Positions 26,201-35,474 of a stretch of 64,000 nucleotides of DNA are shown piece after piece; the first letter of the stretch is position 1, and the number at the start of each line of letters is the position of its first letter. Both the position numbers and the translations under genes were made by a program. The notes under the pieces were generated by a model that was not told where the DNA came from, did no database searches, and saw only the letters and a program-made list of their open reading frames with translations. The stretch comes from Natrinema altunense (GTDB lineage: Archaea > Halobacteriota > Halobacteria > Halobacteriales > Natrialbaceae), in the NCBI RefSeq assembly GCF_000731985.1, contig NZ_JNCS01000003.1:1-64000 (forward strand). The letters are read 5' to 3'.

Positions 26201-26833
26201 TCAGAGGTCAGCCGAGAGCAGTCGTTCTCTGACCGTCTCGGCGACGCCGGTCAGGTGAGCCTGTCCGAACATCGCGACGAGAAGCGCGCCGAGCGTGTTG
26301 AACATGAGATCGCGGACCGTATCGTCGAGACCGTGCTGGGCCAGCGGCATCGTGAGCCCGGTTTCCGCGGCGACGAGGTCGAGCGCGAACTCGAACAGTT
26401 CCCAGCCGACGCCGAAGGCCATCACGACCACGAAGATGTAGACGAACGCGATCCGACGCGGGACGTGGATGTCTTCGACGTGGAGATCGATTGCTCGAGC
26501 GGTCGTATAGCCGATGCCGGCGATCAGCGACGCCGACAGCGCGTGTGTGAGATGGTCCCACCAGCCGATACGGCCGTACAGGCCCGCCGACCCGAGCGTA
26601 TGGAGGAACACGGCGGACGTAACCCACAGGGCGAGCCACGGATCAAGCGGCAGATCGTAGTTGCGTTCCAGCAACGCCGGCAGGAACGTGATCAGGAGCC
26701 CGATGCCGCCGTTGAAGACCGCTTTCGGCTGGCCAGCGAGGACGCCGTAGGCGACGAGCCCGACGAGAACGAGTTGCAACACTCGGGTGAGCCGTCGCTG
26801 AGTTCGCATCGAGGGTCGCGGGAGACGACTCAT
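26201..26833 (-). CDS. YjdF/DUF2238-like membrane protein
   Basis: 210 residues with five or six membrane segments. The segment GWWDHLTHALSASLIAGIGY with its His, and the later FGVGWELFEFALDLV with Glu residues in the helix, match the YjdF (DUF2238) family, a distant relative of VanZ-type membrane proteins. DLMFNTLGALLVAMFG is also typical. Its start overlaps the upstream gene's stop by 4 bases (ATGA). Function unknown. The open frame upstream of 26833 is the neighbour read in another frame. Confidence 0.8.
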   Translation of the reverse strand: MSRLPRPSMRTQRRLTRVLQLVLVGLVAYGVLAGQPKAVFNGGIGLLITFLPALLERNYDLPLDPWLALWVTSAVFLHTLGSAGLYGRIGWWDHLTHALSASLIAGIGYTTARAIDLHVEDIHVPRRIAFVYIFVVVMAFGVGWELFEFALDLVAAETGLTMPLAQHGLDDTVRDLMFNTLGALLVAMFGQAHLTGVAETVRERLLSADL

Positions 26834-27471
26834 CGACGCACCACCCGTCTGAGCGCGCGACGGAGTTGTCGATCCCGCCGTCTGAAGTACGCGTCGAACA
26901 GCACGCCGGCGGCCAGTCCGGCGACGGTGACCGAGAGCCACTCGGTCATTAACGCCTCGTTCGTCGAGAGATAGGACGTACCGAACACGCGATCCAGGTT
27001 CCACCGCAGCATGGTCCACGCCGCGACCGACGCCAACGTCGTCAACACGACGAACGTGATAGCGAACCAGTGGGTTACCTGCAGCGACGTGAACATGTGG
27101 AGTTCGACCGTGATGAGCAACGCCAGCCCCGCAACCGCGAGATAGGCCGCGAACGTGCCGACGCTGCCGCCGAACAGTCCCCGAACGAGGATGGGCAACG
27201 TCGCAAGGACGAGGAGTTCCCAGGGCAACATGACGCGCCACTCGCCGGCGGCGACGGGTGGAATCAAAACGACCGTGCCGACGCCGGCGACGAAGACGAG
27301 CCACTGGCGGTCGAAATCGAGCGCGCTTTCGACGAACACCATCGCGAGGACCCCGACCACCAGCCACGCGAGGAAGGCGTTTATCCGACCGCTTCGAAAC
27401 AGTCGTTCGAACGCGTCCTTCGCCGCGTCCACAGTCGGGTCCGGGGGAGCATCGCTGCCGTTCCTCGGCAT
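26830..27471 (-). CDS. Multi-pass membrane protein, coupled to the YjdF-like gene
   Basis: 213 residues from MPRNGSDAPPDPTVDAA. A short charged N-terminus is followed by about six hydrophobic segments (FLAWLVVGVLAMVFVE, WLVFVAGVGTVVLIPPVA, FAAYLAVAGLALLITVE) and a basic C-terminal tail (YFRRRDRQLRRALRRVVRR). HMFTSLQVTHWFA and STNEALMTEWLSVTV are the least hydrophobic conserved-looking parts. It is the first gene of a two-gene unit; equal size and shared layout suggest the products work as a complex. No known family was recognised. Confidence 0.72.
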   Translation of the reverse strand: MPRNGSDAPPDPTVDAAKDAFERLFRSGRINAFLAWLVVGVLAMVFVESALDFDRQWLVFVAGVGTVVLIPPVAAGEWRVMLPWELLVLATLPILVRGLFGGSVGTFAAYLAVAGLALLITVELHMFTSLQVTHWFAITFVVLTTLASVAAWTMLRWNLDRVFGTSYLSTNEALMTEWLSVTVAGLAAGVLFDAYFRRRDRQLRRALRRVVRR

Positions 27472-27546
27472 GTGCAGGGGCGACACACTATCGGTCCATA
27501 AACCCGCCGGTGGGCTTATCTCGCTGACTCCCCTTCGAACTGATAC

Positions 27547-28152
27547 ATGATGCTCCCGACACACGCGCTGCTGGGACTGGCTATCGCAGCGCCGCTCGTC
27601 GTCTTCGCCCCGGAACTCGCACCGGCGGCGCTCGTCGGCGGGTTCCTCGGCAGCGTACTGCCTGACTTGGACCTCTACGCGGGGCACCGCCGGACGCTCC
27701 ACTATCCCACGCTGTACGTCGTCGCTGCCGTCCCGGTCGTGATCGCGGCACTCCTCGTCGCGACCCCGTGGCTCGTCGCCGCCGCCTTCCTGTTTGCCGG
27801 TGCCGCCCTCCACTCTCGCATGGACCGGTACGGTGGCGGCCTCGAGCTCCGGCCGTGGGAAGGGACCTCCGATCGGGCGGTGTACGACCACGTCAGGGAC
27901 CGCTGGCGGGCACCGAAACGCTGGATTCGCTACGACGGCGCACCGGAGGACGTGGTCCTTTCGCTGGCCGTCGGTGCCCCGCTCTGGATCGTTCTCGAGG
28001 GGCCGTTCCGGTGGCTCGTCGGTCTCGGCGTGTTGGTCGGCGGGGTGTACGGCCTTCTTCGGCGACAGCTGGCGACTATCGCACCGGTCGTATTCGGCTC
28101 CGTCCCCGAACCGGTCGCGGAGTACGTGCCGAGCCGATACAAACACGACTGA
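27547..28152 (+). CDS. Membrane-bound metal-dependent hydrolase-like protein (DUF457/YdjM type)
   Basis: 201 residues with four or five membrane segments. The family pattern is at the N-terminus: MMLPTHALLGLAIAAPL with its His, then GSVLPDLDLYAGHRRTLHYP with the Asp-x-Asp and His residues. The polar loop MDRYGGGLELRPWEGTSDRAVYDHV separates the last segments. The family is predicted to be a membrane hydrolase; activity is unproven. Divergent from the membrane-protein pair with 75 bases between them. Confidence 0.8.
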   Translation: MMLPTHALLGLAIAAPLVVFAPELAPAALVGGFLGSVLPDLDLYAGHRRTLHYPTLYVVAAVPVVIAALLVATPWLVAAAFLFAGAALHSRMDRYGGGLELRPWEGTSDRAVYDHVRDRWRAPKRWIRYDGAPEDVVLSLAVGAPLWIVLEGPFRWLVGLGVLVGGVYGLLRRQLATIAPVVFGSVPEPVAEYVPSRYKHD

Positions 28153-28289
28153 CGCCGCGACGCGGCCGGCGAGTCGGGTGATCGATAAGGCGGGCCCGGC
28201 GATCGGTTCGCTACGCAATCGGCGACCGATGCGAACCCGTACTCGTGACCAGGACGGTCAGTGCGGAGCGGAGTTCTCTCATCGACTCT

Positions 28290-31200
28290 CTAGTCGCGGG
28301 TTTCGAATTCGAACCGCGCGCCGCCCTCAGTGCCGCCCGTCACGGACCCCGTCCAGCCGTGTGCTTTCGCGATGTCCGCGACGATCGAGAGCCCTAATCC
28401 GGTTCCGTTTTCTTGCGACGTGACGCCGTGTTCGAACACGTCGTCCCGCATCGCCGGTGGAATCCCTTGACCGTCGTCCGCCACGTAGAACCCATCCCTT
28501 TCGGCCAGGCGACCGACGGTAACCGTCACGTCGGTTCCGCCGTGTTCCACCGCGTTCCGGAAGAGGTTCTCGAATAGCTGTATCAAGCGCCCCTCGTCGC
28601 CAGCTACCGTCGGCACCTCGTCACCGATCGTCAGCGTCGCCTCGTCGGTGTCGACATACCCCCACGCTTCTCGCGCAACGCGCTCGAGAGCGACTTGCGT
28701 CGTCTCCTCGACGGTCGTCTCCCCTTGTGCGAGGGTGAGTAGATCCGCAATGAGTCCCTTCATCCGCTCGTGTGCCGACTCTACCTGTTCGAAATGATCC
28801 GGGTCGCCGGTCTCTTCGGCGATCTCGAGGAATCCCATTGCGACCGTAAGCGGATTCCGCAGGTCGTGAGCCACGACGCTCGCGAATTGGTCGAGCCGTT
28901 CGTTCTGTCGATGAAGCATCGCTTCCCGATTAGCCCGCGAGAGGGCCGCTTCGACGGTCGCACCGAGGATCCGGAACAGGTCCACGTCCGTGTCCGAAAA
29001 GGCCCGTGTCGAACGGGACCCTGTCGACATAAGGCCGTAATTACCCAGTGGGATCAGGATTTCGCTTCTGATTTCGGTTTCCGGGTTGTGCAAATCGTTG
29101 CGAGTCTGGACATCGTCGTACACCTGCAGTTCCCCTGACTCGAAGACGTTCCACGCGAGACTGTCCCCAGCAGTGAATCTTGGTGACTCGCCGAACAGTG
29201 CCGTTGCCACAGCCGTTTCAGTTACCGGAACGAGCGCGTCTCCCCGCTCGTCGTATTTCCAGATCCCCGTGATCTCGAGTCCGAGTATCTCGGCAGCCGC
29301 GTCGACGGCGATTGAACCGATCTCTTCGATCGAGTCCGCCCGGCTGAGCTGTTGTGCCGTCTCCTGGAGGGAGCGGAGATGGGTCTCTAACTGTTTCTGA
29401 GCCGTGATGTCCTCAAGGACGGCAAGCACGCTCGTCACCTCGCCGTTCTGGTCCGTCAGCGGAACGACCGACAGCAGCAGGTCCAACCGTTCGCCGTCTT
29501 TCGTCTCCCGTTGGACCTCTTTTCCGCGTATCCGGTCGCCGTTTAGTGCCCGCTCTCGATGGGTTGCGAACTCGGCCTGCCGGTCGTCCGGTACCACCGG
29601 ATTGAATTCGCCGATGACCTCGTCTCGTGTCCAGCCGAACATCTCTTCCGCCCCGTTATTCCAGAGAACGACGTGGCCGTCGGGATCGATCTCCATGATG
29701 GTGAGTGGGGCGGCTTCAATGAGTGATTCCAGTCGTTGGTTCGTTTCCTCGAGTTCGCGCTCGCGGTCGACCTGGTCGGTGACGTTCCGTGCGATTCCGA
29801 CGAGTCGAACGATGTCGCCGTTGACGGTAACGGGTGCGAGACTCGTCTCCCAAACCCGCGCATCCTCGGCGATCGGCAACTCTTCGCGGTACGAGATCGG
29901 CCCGCGCTGCTCGACACAGCGCCGGTAGTTCGCCGTAAGTGTCGCACCGCGTTCGTCACCGAACACCTCCCGCGGCGTCTTTCCGTACACTTCCTCGGTC
30001 GTGAGACCCGTTTGTGTCTCGTATCCCTGGCTGAGCTGTGTAAAGCGGAACGCGGGCTCGTCACCGGTCGCGTCGACATCGAGGAGGAATATCGCATCGC
30101 CGGACGTGTTCAGAAGCGCGTTGTATTCCTCGGCGAGCGCCTGGTACTCATGTCCCATGCGCTCGGTCACGTCCTGAATTACCCCACGAACAATGGGGCC
30201 GTCGTGTTGGGTGCTGTCGGCGGAGTTGACCCACACACGCACATCGCGAGCGTCACCGTCGGACCGTACGAGACGGAGATCGAGATCGTACGACTCGCCG
30301 TCTTCGATCGCTCGATCGATGACCGTCCTGATCGCGTCTCTGTCGTCGGGATGATAGCATTCGATCATCTCGGACAGCGCCGACTCGCCGTCCTCGTTGC
30401 TACCGTGCAAACGCCGCGCCCCGTCGGACCAGCGTATCTCACCGGTCGCCGGCGCATACTCCCAAATGCCGATCTCGGCCGTGTCCTGTAACTCGTCGAA
30501 TAAGAGCTGTTGCCGTTCGAGATCCGCTCGCTCCCGGCTTCGGGTGAGTGCCGTACTCACGAGTCCCGCGATCAGTTCGACGACGGTCCGCTCGGTCGTA
30601 CCGAACGGTGCCACCCGAGCGGTCGGACTCGAGAAATTGAGGGTCCCGTAACGGTCGCCATCGACGACGAGTGGGACGCCGATATACGATTCGAGGCCGC
30701 ACTCACGGGACGCCGGATGGGTGTCGTTCCCCGCAGCACTCGCGTCGGCGAACGACTGCATTCCGTTCCGGTCGACGACCGCCGCACAGTACGTCGACTC
30801 GAGGTCGTAAGTATCCCCCACGTCGATCGCTGTGTCCGGGGCGTGAACTGCACGGACACGATAGTCCGAACCCTCGATCCGTGACACAATTCCGATCTCG
30901 AGCCCGAGAACCCGGCAGCCGACTTCGACCAACGCCTGAAGCCGTTCGTCCACGGACGCTGTATCCGCCTCCACGACCGTCCGTAGCTCACGAAGCGCAT
31001 CCCGCTCCCGTTGTAATTGCCGGTGGACCTCGCTTTGATCCGTACACTCCCATGTGACGATGGCGACTTCTCGACTGCCGGAGTTTCGGACAGGCGTCAC
31101 CCGAACGTCGAGCGTCCGCGTTCCAGTGGTCGTTCTTATATCGATCTGTCTCTGGGTGTTGGACAGCGCTGTGCCATCGCTATCATCGGAGACGTCTCGA

Positions 31201-32189
31201 ATCGTTCGCTCCACCGCATTGGAGAGACGCTCTGCATCCGCTTCGGACAGGCGCGCCCCGAACAGCGACTCGAGTTGGGCTCCCTCGAGTCGAGTGGGCC
31301 GTGATTCGCCGACCACTCTAGCGGCGGCCGAATTGGCATACCGGACTGCGCCGTCCTCGTTGACGACGAAAACGGCGTCGTGGCTGTGCTCGACGATCGT
31401 CTCGTACCGTTCGAGTGCCAGGCGTCGCTCGTGCTCGTCGGTAATCTCGCGGGAGAACACCGTCAAACCGTCTTCGTCGGGGAAGGCACGTATCTCCACC
31501 CAGTAGTCGAACGGTTCTCCGACGTGGTGCTCGAACGAACGCGTACGGCCGGTTTCCATCGCCGTTCGGTATGCCTCCTCGAGATCGGTTCCCGTAATCG
31601 AGGGGAATTCGTCCCAGAGAACGCCACCGACGACATCGTCCGGATCACGATCGATCCGATCGGCCATCGTATCGTTCATGTACTCGATTCGCCACTCGTC
31701 GTCGACAGCGTAAACCGCGTCAGTCGTTCGCTCGAGCGTTCGCTGGAGTTGCTCGGTTGCTCGCTCGGCCGCGTGTCGTTCGCGGGCGGCTTCCGCGAGA
31801 GTTTTGATTCGCCCCGCGAGTACCTCGAAGTCGTTACGGTCAGCGCGGATCGGAATGTAGTCCGTAACGCCTGCTCGAGTCGAGTCGCTGGCAATCGTCT
31901 CGGTCCCTTGGCCGGTAAAGAGGATGATCGGGATGTCGGTATCCCGTTGTCGAATCGCCCTCGTGAGATCGATGCCGTTCGCCTCGGCGAGCGAGTAGGC
32001 TGTGACGACACAATCGATCCGTTCCGCGGAGAGTTTCGTCAGTGCGGCAGCAATGCTCGAAGCGGAGAGATAGTCGATCTCGAACCCGGTTCGGTGCAGT
32101 TTCGTCCGAACCAGTTCGGTGAAGTCCGGATCGGAGTTCACGTAAAGTACTCGAATCGGATCGTCCGATGGGGTTCCGAGACGGGCCAT
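28290..32189 (-). CDS. Hybrid sensor histidine kinase: degenerate receiver, five PAS and two GAF domains
   Basis: 1299 residues from MARLGTPSDDPIRVLY. Order: receiver-like domain (about 10-130), PAS (about 150-260), PAS (280-390), GAF (410-550), PAS (570-680), PAS (685-810), PAS (815-930), GAF (940-1080), HisKA with the phosphorylated His in VVAHDLRNP (His 1108), and HATPase (N box LFRNAVEHG, G boxes DDGQGIPP and GTGLGLS). The receiver has Ala 64 where the phosphoacceptor Asp belongs, and the acidic pair and Lys are also replaced, so it cannot be phosphorylated normally. No membrane segment: a soluble sensor. Its output partner is not adjacent. Confidence 0.92.
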   Translation of the reverse strand: MARLGTPSDDPIRVLYVNSDPDFTELVRTKLHRTGFEIDYLSASSIAAALTKLSAERIDCVVTAYSLAEANGIDLTRAIRQRDTDIPIILFTGQGTETIASDSTRAGVTDYIPIRADRNDFEVLAGRIKTLAEAARERHAAERATEQLQRTLERTTDAVYAVDDEWRIEYMNDTMADRIDRDPDDVVGGVLWDEFPSITGTDLEEAYRTAMETGRTRSFEHHVGEPFDYWVEIRAFPDEDGLTVFSREITDEHERRLALERYETIVEHSHDAVFVVNEDGAVRYANSAAARVVGESRPTRLEGAQLESLFGARLSEADAERLSNAVERTIRDVSDDSDGTALSNTQRQIDIRTTTGTRTLDVRVTPVRNSGSREVAIVTWECTDQSEVHRQLQRERDALRELRTVVEADTASVDERLQALVEVGCRVLGLEIGIVSRIEGSDYRVRAVHAPDTAIDVGDTYDLESTYCAAVVDRNGMQSFADASAAGNDTHPASRECGLESYIGVPLVVDGDRYGTLNFSSPTARVAPFGTTERTVVELIAGLVSTALTRSRERADLERQQLLFDELQDTAEIGIWEYAPATGEIRWSDGARRLHGSNEDGESALSEMIECYHPDDRDAIRTVIDRAIEDGESYDLDLRLVRSDGDARDVRVWVNSADSTQHDGPIVRGVIQDVTERMGHEYQALAEEYNALLNTSGDAIFLLDVDATGDEPAFRFTQLSQGYETQTGLTTEEVYGKTPREVFGDERGATLTANYRRCVEQRGPISYREELPIAEDARVWETSLAPVTVNGDIVRLVGIARNVTDQVDRERELEETNQRLESLIEAAPLTIMEIDPDGHVVLWNNGAEEMFGWTRDEVIGEFNPVVPDDRQAEFATHRERALNGDRIRGKEVQRETKDGERLDLLLSVVPLTDQNGEVTSVLAVLEDITAQKQLETHLRSLQETAQQLSRADSIEEIGSIAVDAAAEILGLEITGIWKYDERGDALVPVTETAVATALFGESPRFTAGDSLAWNVFESGELQVYDDVQTRNDLHNPETEIRSEILIPLGNYGLMSTGSRSTRAFSDTDVDLFRILGATVEAALSRANREAMLHRQNERLDQFASVVAHDLRNPLTVAMGFLEIAEETGDPDHFEQVESAHERMKGLIADLLTLAQGETTVEETTQVALERVAREAWGYVDTDEATLTIGDEVPTVAGDEGRLIQLFENLFRNAVEHGGTDVTVTVGRLAERDGFYVADDGQGIPPAMRDDVFEHGVTSQENGTGLGLSIVADIAKAHGWTGSVTGGTEGGARFEFETRD

Positions 32190-32414
32190 AATGGTTAGTC
32201 GAAACGGGTATGCGGAGGTAAACGTTTCCACCATGCGTAGTGTTACCGTCTGCATCTCGCATTCCCACTAAACAGCGTTAGGAGATCGCTTCCAGACGCT
32301 GTCCGCTTTCAAGTTGACAGTAGAGATCGACGAGGGTTCGAATGGCTCATCACTCACGGGGAGACGAACTGGCGACGCTGTTTCGGATCGAAATCGACGA
32401 AAGAAGGGGGGGGA
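32190..32414. other. Region between the kinase gene and tRNA-Glu
   Basis: It probably holds the kinase promoter: on the minus strand GTTTACC at about 32217-32223 lies 28-30 bases from the ATG at 32189. Nothing else is evident except a poly-G run (32407-32413) just after the tRNA. Confidence 0.35.
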
Positions 32415-32489
32415 TGCTCCGACTGGGATTCGAACCCAGGTCATTGCCGTGAGAGGGCAATATGATTGGCCGGACTACACCATCGGAGC
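32415..32489 (-). tRNA. tRNA-Glu (anticodon CTC)
   Basis: A 75-base class I tRNA. Acceptor stem GCTCCGA/TCGGAGC, with A as discriminator. Anticodon arm ATTGCC-CTCTCAC-GGCAAT gives CTC, reading GAG. The T arm is CTGGG-TTCGAAT-CCCAG. The D arm GGTGTAGTCCGGCCAATCAT is typical of tRNA-Glu. No intron. A TATA-like GCTTAAACATCG centred at about 32528 lies upstream on the minus strand and leaves about 12 bases of leader. Confidence 0.96.
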
Positions 32490-32607
32490 GGGCTTCGTCT
32501 TCACTCCATCGTAGCGCAGTACGATGTTTAAGCATTCCGTTTCGATCCAGGGATGTCGAACGGTCCCACGCGATTACGTGCCGGCGACCCACCGCCGGCG
32601 GTCGCCG

Positions 32608-33825
32608 TTACTCCTCGAAGGGTGATTTCGTCGCCTCGGGCTCGAAGCCCTCGAGGCTGATGATGTTTTCACGGCCGACGCGGAGTTTACTGATCGTTCC
32701 CTCGTCTTCCATGTCCGAGAGGAGCATGCTGACCTTGGATTTCGACCAGCCGGTCTCTTCGACGATGTTGACCTGCTTCATTCGGCCGCCGTTCTCCCGA
32801 ATGAGCGCGACGACGCGATCCTCGTCGGTCATGAGCTCTTCTTCGGAGAGGGCGGTCCCGGCGTCAGCCGAGTCGGTTGCCCCGTCGCCCGTACTCGAGT
32901 CGCCGGCGACATCGGGTTCCGGCGTCCGCTCGGTCGAGCGGTCGATCGCAGTGTCGGCGGGGGTATCGCCGGCTCCGGGCCCGTACCGCCGGTACCAGAC
33001 GGCGGCCGCGATGCCGACGCCGACGACGACGAGGCCGGCGAGATACCAGCTGCGGTCACCGCTCATCGTACCGACCGGTCCCCGTTCGTCGCTCCCGACG
33101 GCACCGCCGGTCGAACTGGTCAGTTCCGCACGCGGGCGGCCGTCGTCGAACTGCTGTTCGCCGCTCCACTCGACCGAGGTCGCGGTCTCGAGCGAACCGC
33201 CGTCGTCCTGGCCGTCGGGGTCGGGGCTGACGGACCGGAACCGGAGATCACCGCCCGCCTCGAGTTCGATCGACTGATCGGGGGCCAGATAGAGACCCCG
33301 AAAGACATCGCCGACGACGATCGTCTCGCCGTCGACGGCGGCGAAGTTCGTCCACGTGAACGACATTTCGACGACGCCGCGCGGATTGATCCGTCCTTCG
33401 TCGACCCGGATGGACCGATCGAAGTCCGTCGCGGCCATCTCCCGGCCGGTCTTCTGTGAGCCGGCCGCGGCCAGCTCACGCGATTGATTGATAAACGCCT
33501 CGTACCGTCCGGTCTCGTTGGCCTCGAACGACTCGGCGAACGCCCTGAAGTTCCGTTCGGCCTCGGTCGCGTTCTCCTCGTTGGCGAACAACCGTTCGTG
33601 GCGGAACGTCCACGTCGCGCTGCCGTTCTCGTACACCGTGATCTCGAAGGTCGTGTCGTCCCAGTCTCGCTCCTGTGAGACGAACGGGGCCGGGTCCGCG
33701 GGAGCGGGCTCCGTAGGTGACTGGGGAGCGATCCCGGCGGCCGTCAGTACGACCGATCCGCTGGCACCGGCAACGGACGTGAGGATGACGAGAGCGACGA
33801 GTCCGACGGAAACCGGCCGATTCAT
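32608..33825 (-). CDS. Membrane-anchored winged-helix regulator with exported domain
   Basis: 405 residues from MNRPVSVGLVALVIL. An N-terminal signal segment (about 1-30) is followed by an extracytoplasmic domain (about 40-245) with strands such as FEITVYENGSATWTFRHER. One transmembrane helix follows, WYLAGLVVVGVGIAAAVWY, then an acidic linker and a cytoplasmic winged helix-turn-helix (DRVVALIRENGGRMKQVNI, TGWSKSKVSMLLSDMEDEG). The recognition helix is WSKSKVSMLL. The layout suggests a one-component sensor that reads an outside signal and binds DNA at the membrane, as seen in a family widespread in haloarchaea. No target is visible. Confidence 0.85.
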   Translation of the reverse strand: MNRPVSVGLVALVILTSVAGASGSVVLTAAGIAPQSPTEPAPADPAPFVSQERDWDDTTFEITVYENGSATWTFRHERLFANEENATEAERNFRAFAESFEANETGRYEAFINQSRELAAAGSQKTGREMAATDFDRSIRVDEGRINPRGVVEMSFTWTNFAAVDGETIVVGDVFRGLYLAPDQSIELEAGGDLRFRSVSPDPDGQDDGGSLETATSVEWSGEQQFDDGRPRAELTSSTGGAVGSDERGPVGTMSGDRSWYLAGLVVVGVGIAAAVWYRRYGPGAGDTPADTAIDRSTERTPEPDVAGDSSTGDGATDSADAGTALSEEELMTDEDRVVALIRENGGRMKQVNIVEETGWSKSKVSMLLSDMEDEGTISKLRVGRENIISLEGFEPEATKSPFEE

Positions 33826-34012
33826 TCGTCTCCCACTACGTGCCGCAGCTAAAAATCCTTGTGAATACACGGATCGGATAGTTTGACTTCCAAACTGCGC
33901 CATAACGGTCGTCTTAGCCACTCGGAGGCCCATTCCCACGTGACCGGTCCTCGTCCGGCGATCGACGCTCCGTGTCGATACCCACAAACCCGACGACCGC
34001 GTACCGGGTCAC

Positions 34013-34591
34013 GTGATCTCGAATATCGCACAGGGCGTGCAGGCGTTTACCAGCAACGTCTTTCTGGTGAGCGGGGACCGACCCGTGCTCGTCGACGCGG
34101 GCGCGAACTTCGACATCGTCGACACCGTCCGCGCCCGCGTCGACGACCTCGAGGCAGTACTCCTCACGCACACGCACCGCGACCACGTCGGCAACCTTGC
34201 CGCGGTGAAAGACGCCTTCGACGTCGACGCGTGGGGGTACGATACCTCGATCGAAGGCGTCGATCACCCCATCGCGGACGAGGAAACGGTCCGGTTGGGT
34301 GACGACGAGTACGTCGCGCTCCACACCCCCGGACACAAGAACGACCACCTCTGTTTCTACTCGGAGCCGGCGAGCGTGCTGTTCGCGGGCGATCTCGTCT
34401 TCCAGAACGGGAGCTTCGGCCGCACCGATCTCGAGGAAGGCGATCGCGAGACCCTGATCGAGAGTATCGACCGCGTCCTCGAGCGAATCGACCCCGACCT
34501 CGCGGCACTACACACCGGTCACGGCCCGAGCGTGACGACGGATCCCTACGAGCACGTCGAACTGTCGGCCCGGATGGCACGGCAGTCCTAA
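34013..34591 (+). CDS. Metallo-beta-lactamase-fold hydrolase (glyoxalase II-like)
   Basis: 192 residues from a GTG at 34013 (MISNIAQGVQAFTSNVFLV). The motif THTHRDHVGN gives the HxHxDH metal site, followed by HTPGHKNDHLCFY (His) and FAGDLVF (bridging Asp), then HTGHGPS (last His). All ligands for two metals are present. The short single-domain form resembles glyoxalase II and related thioesterases. Substrate not known. ACAAAC about 28 bases upstream may be its TATA element, and the GTG is then leaderless. Confidence 0.87.
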   Translation: MISNIAQGVQAFTSNVFLVSGDRPVLVDAGANFDIVDTVRARVDDLEAVLLTHTHRDHVGNLAAVKDAFDVDAWGYDTSIEGVDHPIADEETVRLGDDEYVALHTPGHKNDHLCFYSEPASVLFAGDLVFQNGSFGRTDLEEGDRETLIESIDRVLERIDPDLAALHTGHGPSVTTDPYEHVELSARMARQS

Positions 34592-34643
34592 GCTGGGGTC
34601 CAGAGCCACGCGCCGATTCGTCGCGGTCGAGACTGCCGACTCC

Positions 34644-35474
34644 TCAACCCCGACCGGCGGCCTCGAGCAACGCCTCGTAGGCGTCGGCGTACGCGCGTGC
34701 GACCCGTTCGGGATCGGCCCGTCGATCGCTGCCGAGTGCCGGGAGCGACACGCGCTCGAGCGGGTCGAGATAGTCGAGCACGTCCGGAACGCGCTTTTCG
34801 ATGGCTCCGTCCCTGGGACTCGAACTGGCGATCTCGCAGGCGCGACAGTAGCGATCGCCCGGGTAGATCCGCGCGCGGCCGGGTTCGACGGCCGCGACGG
34901 CGGCGATCGAGGAGGGGGAAAGCGCCTCGAGCGGCCGCGCGATGTCACTGTAGGATTCGACGACGGCGACGTCGGTCGCCTCGATGTCGGCAGCCAGTCG
35001 CTCGAACGCAGGGACGTACCGCGCTTCGGCGAGGTCGTTGAACTCGGCGACGCTCTCGATGGGGATCGCGTCCGCAAGCGGGAGCGCGTCGGCGACCTGC
35101 GCCGGCAGGTCGGCGGTCGCGTTGCGGACGAACAGCGGATCGTCGCCGTCGCGACCGATCCGGTCGACGAGGAACTCCCTGTCCGCTCGGCCGAGCAGAC
35201 CGGTCCCGCCGTCGGGGGCGGGCCGCCACAGCCGGTGGACGGGGTTGAGTCGCTCCGGCGGCCGATCGCGGCCGTCCGCCGCCGAGAGGCGCGCAGCGTC
35301 CTTGCCGTAGAGTCGGCCCTCGGCGAGCGCTCGCCGGCAGTCGTCGTGGTCGAACCAAAAGTCGTTGCCGGCACGGGGTTTATACCCCACCGCACCGGTT
35401 CGCTCGAGCAGGCCGGCCGAGAACGTGGTCTTGCCGGCGTCGACGCGATCGGCACCGACCACGAGGAGGATCAT
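34644..35474 (-). CDS. P-loop ATPase, dethiobiotin-synthetase-like
   Basis: 276 residues from MILLVVGADRVDAGKTT. The N-terminal loop GADRVDAGKTT is a Walker A of the type seen in dethiobiotin synthetase and related SIMIBI enzymes, and AVVESYSDIARPLEAL may hold the second nucleotide-site acidic residue. A Cys pair (YCRACEIASS) near residue 220 could bind metal. The C-terminal 60 residues are helical (RVARAYADAYEALLEAAG). No biotin genes are nearby. It overlaps the preceding small gene by 4 bases, so the two should work together. Confidence 0.72.
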   Translation of the reverse strand: MILLVVGADRVDAGKTTFSAGLLERTGAVGYKPRAGNDFWFDHDDCRRALAEGRLYGKDAARLSAADGRDRPPERLNPVHRLWRPAPDGGTGLLGRADREFLVDRIGRDGDDPLFVRNATADLPAQVADALPLADAIPIESVAEFNDLAEARYVPAFERLAADIEATDVAVVESYSDIARPLEALSPSSIAAVAAVEPGRARIYPGDRYCRACEIASSSPRDGAIEKRVPDVLDYLDPLERVSLPALGSDRRADPERVARAYADAYEALLEAAGRG

